Source: Spirometra erinaceieuropaei
Taxonomy: Eukaryota; Platyhelminthes; Cestoda; Diphyllobothriidea; Diphyllobothriidae
Reading direction: 5' to 3'
Assembly (NCBI GenBank): GCA_902702965.1
Contig: CACRXP010000153.1
Span: forward strand, 566,290-630,289
Length of the DNA stretch: 64,000 bases
Part shown: positions 1 to 10,304 of the stretch, one piece after another
Position numbering within the stretch: the first letter of the stretch is position 1
Layout: every line of letters begins with the position of its first letter
Position numbers and translations under genes: made by a program
Notes under the pieces: generated by a model
Told to the model about the DNA's origin: nothing
Seen by the model: only the letters and a program-made list of their open reading frames with translations
Database searches by the model: none

Positions 1-1742
1 CTAAATTTAGGGTTCATATATTGCGATAGGTAAGGCATATATAAAGTATGGATACTTAATGTGTCAGCAATGCTTAAGACAAATTGTTTGCCGGTATATT
101 TCACTCAGATCCTCATTAACGGCACATAATTTTTGAAAAGTAGATACAACCTTGGAACGATTACGATAACCAGTGCAGTAACCCCGGAAATGTTCCGTTC
201 AGTCTACGTGACTAAGCATTAGAGGCAACGACGAATTTACTTATAGGAAAGACGAAAACCGCTCACCAAATATGAATTGACTGTCCTTACTCGATATTTG
301 CAGGGTATTTGCAAAAGGCATAATTCGCCCTTATGCATCCACCAATAGCGTTATATTAGATTTGTTAAGAATGAATGTCAGGGAATTCTATGCGTCTCTT
401 GAACGAGCTATTTTGGATGGTGAGACCACAGAGTGTCATCAGTGACTTTTAGCATGACAAAATAGCGAAAAATATGAAGTAGAGACTTTTTCATTGTTGA
501 ATAAATGTGATTTCCGCTAAACATTCACCTTCCATTTGAATATGTTTCAAAAAGATTTATATGTCTTCATTTGAGACTGGACAGCATAATCAAGGATTCG
601 GTCTTTAAGAGTGAATGTTTGGAATCAAAGAAATGTTTGGAAAATAGTGGGACCAGCTGACCACTGTTCGTTATTGCACGCCTAGTATTTATGTACCATT
701 GTTCCCCTGGTCAGGATGCCTTCGTGGGCGTTAAGCATTATATGTTTCCAATCAGAGCAACGTCGGCCTTTTGGGTGCCTTTGCGAACGACTGAGATAGC
801 GCCTAAATAAAAGGTCTAAGATATTGAACCCTTTAAAATAGCTCAGATTGGCTCAATAAGCACATTGTACGAATTATGCTTGTAATAACGGGGACTGGTT
901 GGAGAGCGCTCACTTACTTCTTCACCGATACAACAATGTAGTCGCAATAAAGGAGAAAACTCGTGAAATAATATCTTTCCTATGCACGTTTCTCAAAATG
1001 CTAGGCACTTGCTAGAACGTTTCTGGAAGTCCCTGTCGTGGAGTTAGCTAAAGTATAAAAGAGGTCTATCCCTCTGTTTTGTTCCCTGTATGAAGACGGT
1101 GACATTTTTCGCAAATGGCACCTACGCTCCATCTTCGTGTTTGGCGACGTTGCAATATTGCCGTCGAACTTTGCAAACATTTGAGCAAGCAGGAAACATC
1201 CTACAAAATGTAGGTTAGGAAAAACAAGGGATTTCTTACAAAAAGGCTGTCGGACAGGAAAACATGTTGCGGCGAGCCGGGCATATGTTTGTTTATAGAA
1301 AAAGGACTTGGTTTTTATGATGCGAAAATGTTAGATTATGCAGCAAGAAACCGCAAAATGATTAGGCATACCATCAGTTCACGTGAACGTAATAGGAACC
1401 GTTTATCATAGACCAGCTGCTAAACCGTCTTTGTGAGCATGGTGTAATAAGCGTTTGTTGATACATAGTACTTGGTTGCCTTAAAGTAGGTTGTTCCACC
1501 ACAGATTATGACCCAATTGCCTTTTTTCGCATATAGTGTTCAGTCCGCTATGGTGCTTATCTTGAAAGCCATCTCCTTCTACTTAATATTGTATTGTGTT
1601 TCGAAAATAAATACTACGAGCTCCGTTATGCATGGAGGTCTACTATCTTTAATACCCAAGAGTTAACATTGCATCTATAAATTGTTCCAAATTGTGAACT
1701 GTACCATTTACAGTGCGTCCCCGATTTCAGGAAACGTTGATC
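1..1742. other. AT-rich stretch, no gene recognised
   Basis: All frames are broken by frequent stops and no reading frame resembles a known domain. No tRNA, satellite or clear transposon ends were seen. It ends at the left arm of the inverted repeat starting at 1,743. Confidence 0.6.
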
Positions 1743-2671
1743 AAAATTCTGGAATGCGTTTCCGATTAGGAAGGATTACTCAAATGGGGTTGCTATACTA
1801 ATTATCAAGCAGCATTACCTTATTAAAATTAGGACATTCCAGGATGTCGGCTTTGGAATGCACTTCGTCTTGACCTCCTGCAGAAACCACACTCGGTATA
1901 AAATGACCACTTATATAGCATGCATTTTTCTTATTAGTTTTCAATGGTCTTATTAATTCAAGTATATTTTATTGAGAATTTGCACAAAAATATGCGTTCT
2001 TTTGCTCATTGGGAAGGAAATTACATCGCCTTCATATGTTATGCCCGAAAAAAGTGTGCATTTGGGTTTTAAACTGCTTTCCCAATTCCCAAATAATTTT
2101 GAGCCCGGTCTGCAATTGCATAAGCGTTTAACAATTTTCGTCACAAGATGCATGCTTTCAGCGTAAGGAAAATCATATATACCCCTAAAGCTTTAAGTAG
2201 ATACCACATAGAGGCCATGACATTTATTAATAGATCCGGACTCTGTTGTCCATTTCATGAGAAGCATAAGTAAATGGGCATGTGTGGTCTTGCATGCATG
2301 GTTATCGTACGGTTTTAAAAAATCTCAGCATCAAACACTGTTTTAGTACCTTAATACACATTTTGTTCGGGCATAACAAATGAAAACCAGGTTACATTCT
2401 TCCAAATAAGCAAACCGACGCATATTTTACGCATGTTCTCAATAAAATATATTTGAATTTATAAGACAATCGAAAATCAATAGGACAAATACATGCTCCA
2501 TAAGTAGTCACTTTTTACTGAATGTGGTTTCTGTAGGAGGTCAAAACAATGTGCTTTCAAAAGTTGACATCGTGGCATGTCCGAAATGTTATAGGGTTAT
2601 GCTGCATGAAAATCAGTACAATAACCTCATTTAAGTAATTCTTCCTAATCGGAAACGCATTCCAGAATTTT
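1743..2671. repeat. long imperfect inverted repeat
   Basis: The outer 31 nt of the left arm (1,743-1,773) are exactly the reverse complement of 2,641-2,671. Similarity continues inward with substitutions and small gaps, for example around GTTATGCCCGAA, which occurs at about 2,037 and, inverted, near 2,365. Each arm is about 320 nt and the spacer about 285 nt. The ORFs inside lie in opposite strands of the same arms and are not convincing genes. A related piece of one arm recurs near 43,480-43,550, so this is a dispersed repeat family rather than a unique palindrome. It could be a foldback or MITE-like element, or an inverted duplication. Confidence 0.8.
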
Positions 2672-2755
2672 AGCCAATGTTTTGGCAATGTTTTGGCCAA
2701 TGTCGTGACGATGGGATTACCGACTGCTGGTCGATCTGTTAATTTTACCTGTCTG

Positions 2756-3265
2756 ATAAGTCGTTATGGTGCTCAATAAGATAGTCAACTTGATGCGTCC
2801 CTTCCTTTTACTGTTTCACATACGTTCCTGCATCGTCTGTTTTTCTGCCGAATGCAGGCAGCATTTGGAAGACCACAATAGTATTTGTTCAGAATGTGTG
2901 TATTGTATCCTTTTTGTTATGGCCTGGCACATGTGTATGAAAAGCTGATGTTTTCAATAAACATCACGTTACGAACTATTATTATCTATGCAGGCCGTCT
3001 AATTGCGATGCCGATCGAGTGTGTATGAAACCAGATATCATCTAGCTGGATCACCTGTTGCAAATAAAGATGGCGTGCAGATCATACATCTGCAAGACAG
3101 TCCAGAGAGGAAACTGGCGCTGACGGGAGCATTCTGTGCAGACAATAAGACTTTATCGCAATTACCTCCTCAGTTCTCTGTTTATGTCTTACCTGCGGGG
3201 CGGATTAAAAGCACAATTCCGCTAAAGTCCTTTATCACACTGACATCTGCTATTCTGCATTAAGC
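2756..3265 (+). pseudogene. family 2 relic, copy 1 (cysteine-rich, unknown)
   Basis: I do not recognise the product. The stretch aligns with the reverse complement of 62,420-62,775 and of 23,640-23,990. Shared segments include IVNLMRPF near the start, WHMCMK or WYMCMK in the middle, and a cysteine-rich part best read in another frame (AMPIECV..ITCCK here, AMSFEC..SRCCIT at 62.5 kb, AMSVECV..ITCC at 23.7 kb). That frame has stops and the matching pieces sit in different frames, so this is a decayed copy. The open frame at 3,003-3,263 probably continues the relic in a shifted frame. Similarity at the amino-acid level suggests an ancestral coding exon; a noncoding repeat is possible. Confidence 0.45.
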
Positions 3266-3269
3266 GCTT

Positions 3270-4420
3270 TTTGACCGGATGAAGAATCTATAATCACTTT
3301 GAGAAAAACGGCTCTAGGGACATGCTTTGCAATTCCCTGCGACGTTCAGATATCTCTAACTAGAAGCTCGATATTAAGAGTAGGCTCTGTCATTTTTCAC
3401 AGGATTTATTGAATTAAAAAGTTTGGCCACGCTGCGGCTGAAAGTTGGCGTTTCCAATATTGATGTCGTGGACTTCGGTATTTTGGAAAGACAAGCCCCC
3501 GTTATCGCCAATATCGCGGTATATATGGTATGACAGGGCACCTTTAAAACCTGAGGTCTAGCTTTACCTTCGTCGCCCGTTTTGTTTACGGCAAAGAGAA
3601 TGACCTTTATTATCTACTAGTTTGCTTGTTATGGCCTTCGTTTTGCATTGTTAATATCGTCTTTATTCCTCATTTTCTATAGCCCAGCAGATTGTGGTTC
3701 ATTCGGATTACCGTCCCTTGACTGCCTTCAGTATTACTGTGCGTTTTAATGAGTATTAGAACTGTATAACATTTCTTATTTATGACAGAGGTAAAGTTTT
3801 TTTATTTAATTGGACTTTATTAGATGCTATCTGACCATGGGCAACAACTGAGTTGCAGTGACACATTTGCCTTCACCCATACAGAATTGCCAAGAAATTC
3901 TAAATCTAATTAACGCGTAGTTAACGATAGCTATTATGTTCTCAAGGCAGATTTGTAGGCATATGTACGACAACTCCCAAAGTCATTTGGCCGATTGTGT
4001 ACGCGTTATGCATGCTGATCCTAAACAATCACCGAAGTATAGCAAAACAAAGCTAGCCTGTTTGTCCGTCCGAGAGCGTACGCGCCATTCGCTTCTCCAT
4101 TCGGTATCGGGAAATAAACTGACAATGTTTACTTATATTTGTTTTAACAAAAGATAATCCTACTCACAGGTGCCGGTCTGGTGAAGTAATAACTGCAGTG
4201 CAGCGATTGTCGCGATTCTCAGCAGGACTGCTTGTTCACGACCATAGAAGTGCTTTCTTAGTTCCGTATCATTTGAAGTGACGACAAAAAAAACTACTGT
4301 ACGCTAGCTGGATCGTAAACTGGAGGCTTAACTGCATTCAGAATTAGATGAGATATTAAAAGAATTTCAAAGTCTCTTAAGCACCTTACTGTAAAAACAA
4401 ACTCAATGTAATTAATTCCT
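3270..4420. other. AT-rich stretch, no gene recognised
   Basis: Only short unrelated frames are present, such as 3,936-4,157, which has no recognisable motif. No repeat ends were identified before the PLE fragment beginning near 4,425. Confidence 0.55.
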
Positions 4421-4424
4421 GGGG

Positions 4425-5200
4425 CATTCGGAAACCAGGTTTATCGCAAAGAACATCGCCAAACGACCCATCAAAGCCGCCACACCGACCGCCGAAAAAA
4501 ACTGTGTTCCTCAAAACCTTTTTCAAGGTGACGCTGCGCGCAAAGTCCTGAGGAGATGCCTTGATCAAGCTGTCTTGAGAACCTTCCCAGCAGTAAGTGC
4601 TCAAATATCATTCTCTGCTTACCCTATTTTATGCGGAGAAGTTAAGCATAAGTTGCCAAAGCAGACCACCTCGATGTGCATATATTCCTTCACCTGTTCC
4701 AGTGGAGCAGACTATATGTGTCGCACAGGCCGGCGCTTGTTCAAAAGCATACGGAAACACCTCCCGTCATGGCTGGGAAATGGCGAAACGAGGAGCATGA
4801 GCATCGCCATTCTCGCTCATCTTGTCGGTTCCGGGCATCGCGTGGATCCCAATGAAGTTTTTCGTGTGATTTATGTAGTCCCATTGACCTACCCTAAGCT
4901 ACGTGGCCAGCGCCTGTTAGCGACAGCGGAAGCGGCCGTCATTAGGCTACAAAAGCCAACCATGTGCGTACAGAAGATCCACGTTCAGGCTCTGAGCCTA
5001 CAGTGGTCGAAGGTCGACGAATGCTGCAACTGTTCCCGCGTCCCTTTCGCTCTCACTCCACCCCTGACAGTAACTGCCATAACCCCCTCCCCTCCCCCAC
5101 ATTCCCCCACTCTGCCTGTGTTTCGGGGAGAACTTTTATCGATTTCTCTTATCGCTGATATGTTTTACGTCGACCTCTTTCCCATATAACTGCCCTGGCC
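4425..5200 (+). mobile_element. Penelope-like element, 3' part with GIY-YIG endonuclease
   Basis: This is the C-terminal part of a PLE polyprotein: the end of the reverse transcriptase, then the GIY-YIG nuclease that nicks the target. In one frame from about 4,425 a linker reads FIAKNIAKRPIKAATPTAEK. After a frame change it continues through FSAYPILCGEVKHKLPK and into MCIYSFTCSSGADYMCRT, which corresponds to the GIY-YIG core. Next come the arginine/histidine-rich helix and the tail IRLQKPTMCVQKIHVQALSL. The Y-I of the core reads YMC, so a catalytic-region residue has probably changed. The RT palm is missing upstream, so the copy is 5'-truncated, as is common for PLEs. The pyrimidine-rich stretch at 5,060-5,110 resembles the one after the tails at 29.7 kb. 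Confidence 0.85.
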
Positions 5201-5536
5201 CGCCGAGAGTTTAATGAAAGCTACGTATACTTTCCACCTCATTTTATTTACAAACTTGTCGAAATTGTAATAATCTCAAAGAACAACTATGTTAGTTCTT
5301 TGTACTTGATCCCATATCTTATAGGACATCGCTATGTAAGCAGTTATCCTACTTTACTCTGTTCGATTTTTAATTTGAGATACTTTGATAGACGAAAGAC
5401 TTCCGTAGAAGAAATCAGTAATTCGACACTTACTTTTATCCAAAACAAATAAACAAATAAACAGCTTCACTAGTCTTCTGTTAGTTATTTATCTACACCT
5501 TGAAGAATTAGGGGAATTCGAGACCTATTTACGAAA
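5200..5536. other. AT-rich spacer between PLE and LINE remnants
   Basis: It has high A+T and no open frame of note. It may include the untranslated 3' end of the PLE, but I see no clear boundary. Confidence 0.5.
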
Positions 5537-7330
5537 ATGGAAACGCAAAACACCCTAGCAGTAAAACATTGGGCATTAGTATCCCCTGAACAATCAGCTG
5601 AGTGTTTTAAGAAACAAATGAATAATAAACGACAGTCAGTACCACGAACTATAATTGATGAATTAGGACAAGTTTCAACAAATAACAACGAAATAGCAAA
5701 CGCATTCAACAAATACTTTTCAACCAACTACACAGTCGATGTTGGAGTGACTCCCCAACTGACCGAAATGACAGATAACTTATTCACACCAGAATATTTT
5801 CCAAAATGACGCGAACATAACCATACTACTTGGGACATATTGAATAATATATAAAAATGCAGAATGCCAGTCGTATCATAAATTTTAATGGGGGATTTAG
5901 AACCGTTCCGCCCAAATGACGTCTGGCATTAATTAAATGAATAACCCGACATCCAGACATCCTCTAATTCCAGACATTTTCTTTTCTCTCTCCGCATCCA
6001 GTCCTATCTGTCCAATCGATATCAGGCTGTGATGGTTGGTAAACGCTACGCAGTACTTCACTCAATCACAAGTGGTGTTCTTTAAGGCACAGTTCCGTGT
6101 CTGTTATCCCTCCTTCTGTACACCAATTATATTTCGTTGGAAGTCAGAAATTCGCAAACTTCGATCTATGACGATGAACTCAAGTGTGTTTACTCATTTT
6201 CTAAGGACATCGCGAATGTTTATGTTGAAAAAATTAATGCCAATATACCACGCTCAAGCAGATGGAATTCAACATGACAGATGGAGTTTTCGCCGTTCAA
6301 GTGTAGTTTCGTGTAGTTTGGTCCTGCACAACTTTGTGGTCCCATAAGTTTTCGGAATAACCCACTCGCAGAATGCTTCACCATAAAGGACCTAGTTTTC
6401 AGTTGTATAAAAAGACTTGCTTTAATGCCTCACGCAGGTAAAATCTCCGCCAAAGCCGCGCAGATATGCGGGTTAAAATCGCATATTTTTCTCTTTGCGC
6501 AAATGAAGCTAAGACTTTATCAAATGTATTTTCTTTCTATTCTCGAGTTCTGTTATGCTTTCTTTAGTTTACTGAACGCCTGCGACCGTAATAAAATCCT
6601 ATCTATCCAATCGATATCAGAAAGATATGATTGGTAATAGCTACGCAATACTTCACTCGATCACAAGTGGTGTTCTTCAAGGCACGGTTCCGGGTCTGTT
6701 ATGCCTCCTTCTTTACACCAATTATATTTCGTTGGAAGTCGGAAATTCGCAAACTTCGATCTATGACGATGAACTCAAGTGCGTTTACTCATATTCTAAG
6801 GACACCGCGAATGTTTATGTTGAAAAAATTAATGCCGATATACCACGCTTAAGCAGACGGAGTTCTGCTATCCTTTCTTTAGTTTAATGAACGCCTGCGA
6901 CCGTAATAAAATCGAAAATCTCCAGGGACGTTTTACCCGGAAACTGTTCTCTCACGCTTCGTTCAATATTTATAATACTTAAATATGTACGCTGGTGTGT
7001 TGTAAAACTCGAAGCTGGCCTTTGCTTCATTTTTCGCATTAACTCCAGCTCCAATCTTCCGCTCGTTGGCGGTCACACTCCGGGAGATCGGTCTTATGCC
7101 ACGCGCAACACCTCCCTGGTGATTCCGCTGCCTGTATGAAATCCAGCTAAAGACTCTCTCTTTTTGCCTCCTAATATGCATCCCTTTGGAATACTCTTGC
7201 GTCAGAAATAAGGTCATCGTTTAATTTATCCGTATTTAAGTTGAAATAACGTCAACACTTTGCACCGTAAGGTATAAAAGGCACTTTTGACCATCTTATT
7301 CCCGAACGCTCAGCTTCTGGACATTGTAGA
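5537..7330 (+). mobile_element. LINE remnant, reverse transcriptase half
   Basis: This is a degraded non-LTR retrotransposon. The first frame (5,537-5,809) ends in a segment typical of the region before the RT fingers (NNEIANAFNKYFSTNYTVD). At 6,627-6,887 the frame ITSGVLQGTVPG matches RT motif B (usually GxPQGSxLGP). IYDDELKCVYSYS matches motif C, with YADD degraded to YDDE. A thumb-like region follows (LRLYQMYFLSILEFCYAFFS, then LLNACDRNK). At 6,900-7,210 broken frames fit the usual LINE C-terminus. Frames shift several times, so the element is dead. The RT palm is present twice in tandem (separate entry). Clade is uncertain; the Jockey/CR1 group is the best fit. Confidence 0.8.
6010..6900 (+). 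repeat. tandem duplication of LINE RT palm
   Basis: The segment at about 6,010-6,300 recurs at about 6,600-6,895 with few differences (CCAATCGATATCAG at both starts, then TCACAAGTGGTGTTCTT). The period is about 590 nt. The first copy has a damaged motif B (TTTAAGG where the second has TTCAAGG). A block around GAACGCCTGCGACCGTAATA also appears twice, near 6,575 and 6,890. The duplication is internal to the LINE remnant. Confidence 0.85.
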
Positions 7331-7454
7331 GGGTCATCCTGAAATTTGGCGGTCGATCGATGGGAACAAACAGGTAATGTGGTTGAGCAGTTGTGTGCTA
7401 GAGAAAAGCTATATAGAAAGCGCGGTTACACTTTGAACGGTTGAGAAATAGGTG

Positions 7455-7531
7455 CCCTAACTCCTAAACCTAACCACTCACTCTTACACCCAATCAAAAC
7501 CCCTAAACCAAACGCCAACAGCAATGTGTTA
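7455..7531 (+). repeat. degenerate telomere-like CCTAAA/CCTAAC stretch
   Basis: Irregular units such as CCCTAACTCCTAAACCTAACC and CCCCTAAACC appear next to each other just after the LINE remnant. They resemble the complement of TTAGGG, the common flatworm telomere unit, but are far from perfect. This is either an interstitial telomere-like microsatellite or the simple-repeat tail of the LINE. Confidence 0.5.
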
Positions 7532-7769
7532 AACAGGGGAAACTACATAAACCAAATTAATCGAAAAATATTTATACCTCATTTATCTAAAATGATCCAC
7601 TTTCGACGTTAAAATACTATATGCAATTAAAGGGATACAAGAAATACAGTTCAGCCCACTTAAGACGGCAAAGTCAAGACATCAGATGTTAAAATGAAGG
7701 ATTCGTTTATTGGGACTTTTTTTCAAATTCACCCCCTCTGTTGCTCATACTGCTTCTCCTCACTGGTAG
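7532..7769. other. spacer with poly(A) signal of copy A on minus strand
   Basis: The only feature seen is AATAAA on the minus strand at 7,706-7,711, 59 nt beyond the stop codon of family 1 copy A. The same spacing is seen in copy F. Confidence 0.5.
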
Positions 7770-8463
7770 TTACTGATGACAGTAAGCGGACGGCGCATTC
7801 TGAAACCCTCCTTTAAACACCACATTGAAATCTCCGGCACTCATTTTCACCAGGTCCAGTAAGACAGTGTGAACAGATACTTTAGAGCATGTTGACGCAT
7901 TGTTGCATGCATTGCATTAGTCAAGGGAAGACAGTCGAATCAAATTTGGCTGACTGTTGCCGTTTTTCCTGTAGGTAATATCAACAGTTGCGTTCAATGC
8001 TAGGCCCCTCAGTTTAAACGCAAAATATTTCATGAAACTATGGATGAGCCAAATGATTCCATGTTGACATTCAATAATAAAAATGGTAATGAGTATTTCA
8101 GAAATGTCCCCAGATTTGCACACAAAGATGGCAAATACACAAGCACAGAACACTGCGCGTAACGTGTGCTGTTATAGTTAGCAATTATTCTTCTACCCCA
8201 TCCTGCCTTTTTTATTATCCGAAGTCGAGTTTCAGGAATCGGAGAAATGCATGTGAACTGAAAGTATTCTGCAAAGGATACGCCTCCTAAAAACGTACAA
8301 TCAAAGACGAATGACGTCTGTTTGATTATCATTCTGAGATTCAAACTCCATTCTTCCTGTCTTATCACTTTGTCAAAGCTGAAGTGATCCGCTTGTCGCA
8401 CCAAGTATTCAGTAACATCGCTGAGGATGATTTCATAGTCACTTCGTGAACATTTGGGTATTT
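7770..8463 (-). pseudogene. family 1 copy A, exons 2 and 3
   Basis: Exon 2 is 8,463-8,207 (257 nt) and exon 3 is 8,072-7,770 (303 nt), exactly the sizes in copy C. Exon 2 is open and has the family signature: IPKCSRSDYE, then SFVFDCTFLGG and YFQFTCIS. Exon 3 reads LALNATVDITY then IRLSSLD, followed by an in-frame TAA at 7,917-7,919. After that stop it stays open to the family's terminal stop at 7,770. Other damage: the acceptor before exon 2 is GG instead of AG, the donor after exon 2 is GC (AAG/GCAGGA), and the acceptor before exon 3 is TT. A poly(A) signal lies 59 nt downstream. No signal-peptide exon was found upstream. Because exon lengths are unchanged, inactivation looks fairly recent. 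Function unknown; copy C is the reference. Confidence 0.85.
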
Positions 8464-8469
8464 CCGAAA

Positions 8470-9090
8470 ACAAAACTGCCTGCGGAGTTACTATTGGTTA
8501 GCAAAAAGGACTCAAGACCGTACTTGACGTGAACAATGTATCCTATAGGTGGCAAAGCGGGAGTTGCGCACGAAGGATACTTCGGTCAGATAGCTTTCGA
8601 AAACTGCTGTTCGTGCGCGGTTTGATTTTTGTGTTGCAAGAAGGAATTTTTTCAATCGAGTCTCCTCACTGAAATCGACTGTTCTTCATCAAAAATTGGA
8701 TTATAATACGCGTTTCTGACTACGATCCTCCAGCTAGCTCCATCGATACTCTTATCGTTCGATCAGAACAAAATTCAGCAAAAACGGTCTTTCTGTCGAA
8801 AATCTCGGCTTGTCTATAGGCTTACCATCTAATACACCGTCTCCAATTGCTCACCGAAGTTAGGAGCAACATCTACGAAAAAGTTGCGTCGATATTTCTA
8901 CACTACTTGCTGTGCTGCTTAAATTCAGACAACTCGAGTTGTGTTACTTTACCAAACATAGGTTTACCTGAAAAAGAAGCGTTCCTGGAAATTTTCAGTG
9001 TACCCAGCATAAGTGTAGACAATGTCTACAGTTGTGCCTTAGGAAAAGGCTTGTTATTCCTGCAGATTTTTCCGTTTTCCATATGTCCAC
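8470..9090. other. no gene recognised; possible LINE 5' leader
   Basis: No convincing coding frame is present. It lies directly before ORF1 of the LINE at 9.1 kb, so part may be that element's 5' untranslated region. Exon 1 of copy A was sought here on the minus strand and not found. Confidence 0.45.
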
Positions 9091-9096
9091 TACATA

Positions 9097-10245
9097 ATGA
9101 AGATTTGCGCAGCCTCCCAAAACAACACCTTACATGACGGGGTCGATCCACGAACCATCGACATTTCAGTCGCGCACGGTAACCCCTCAGCCACCGCGGC
9201 ACGACGGCGAACGAGCTCGCAAAGTTTACTTGATAGTACATGCGTGCCGAATACCGATCGATTTTGCAGCGGATGCCAGATATTGGCCGGCAAAATCAAC
9301 CGCCTTGAGGAAGAAAATAAAAAGATGAAAACTCTTCTACAATGTAGACTAGACACAGTTGACGATGCGAATGTTCTTCTTGAATAAATAGAAGTAGGGC
9401 CAAAGGACGTTGCACAATAGATACGCGATCAACACCTTGTGCACCTGTCACGGCAGACCCAGCACAAGCACATAAAATACAAGACGACAACAACCAGCGA
9501 ACCAACAAAAAAGAACCAGAGGAAAAAAGGAAATCGTGCAGAAAAAGGTTGAAGGACATGGACAGCAGATTCCAAGGAATGCCTCCGAAGAACTTAAACC
9601 AGGCACGTCGGTGACCGTGTCGTCCATCACGGGAAATGGCGTGGGCCCTATAACCCTCAGCCTATCGCAAAAAAACTTCCGACTTTGATGTAAATTCAAA
9701 CAAAATAGAGACGAATGAGGATCTTAATCGACCACGGCTTATATCATCGTCAGATCATGGCAACCACATATTGCCTTTGTCGGAGCACGAAACCACTGTG
9801 ATGTCGAAAGAGTCGCCGGGCAGAGGGCAATGTGTGCTCATTCCGGGACTTCCGGAATCCACAGCTACTGCCTCCAAATGCGGGGCTCGGCAGACCTGCA
9901 AATGTTCCAATGCCTACTCAACGAACTTCTGCGCCCCAATGAGGAAGTTTCGGTTCTAAAGCCTTATATGCTTGGAAAGCGCTCAATCGACATCTCAGAG
10001 TACTCATGTCCCCGACCACTCAAGATTCTGTTAGCCAACCAATAACAAGAAGGACTTATTCTCTCACAACTATTCCGAATCAAATACACCAACCGCGGCT
10101 TTTTTCAGCCGGACTACACACCGTCTGAGAGAATAAAACGTTACAATTAGTTTTGGAACCGAGAACAAGGTTGCAGAATGGCGAGACGGATCTCGTGATC
10201 TACAGCGATCAGAAAGTTCAGGGCCCTCCCTTATCCGTTGCACCG
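9097..10245 (+). mobile_element. LINE ORF1 (nucleic-acid-binding protein), degraded
   Basis: ORF1 of a LINE of the Jockey/CR1 group, in several frames. The first open part (9,097-9,387) has a CxxC pair (FCSGCQILAGKI) followed by a coiled-coil-like stretch (NRLEEENKKMKTLLQCRLD), which is typical of ORF1 proteins that trimerise and bind RNA. Later pieces at 9,830-10,240 in changing frames read LIPGLPESTATASK, then LLNELLRPNEEVSVLKPYML and FFQPDYTPSERIKR, fitting the RNA-binding domain and C-terminus of such ORF1 proteins. Stops and frameshifts make it non-functional. It is followed directly by the endonuclease of ORF2 in the same orientation. Confidence 0.7.
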
Positions 10246-10304
10246 AACCGGTCCGGATGAGGGCACAATAGGTTCCTTAAATGAGATCTCAAGCGGCACC
10301 ATAA

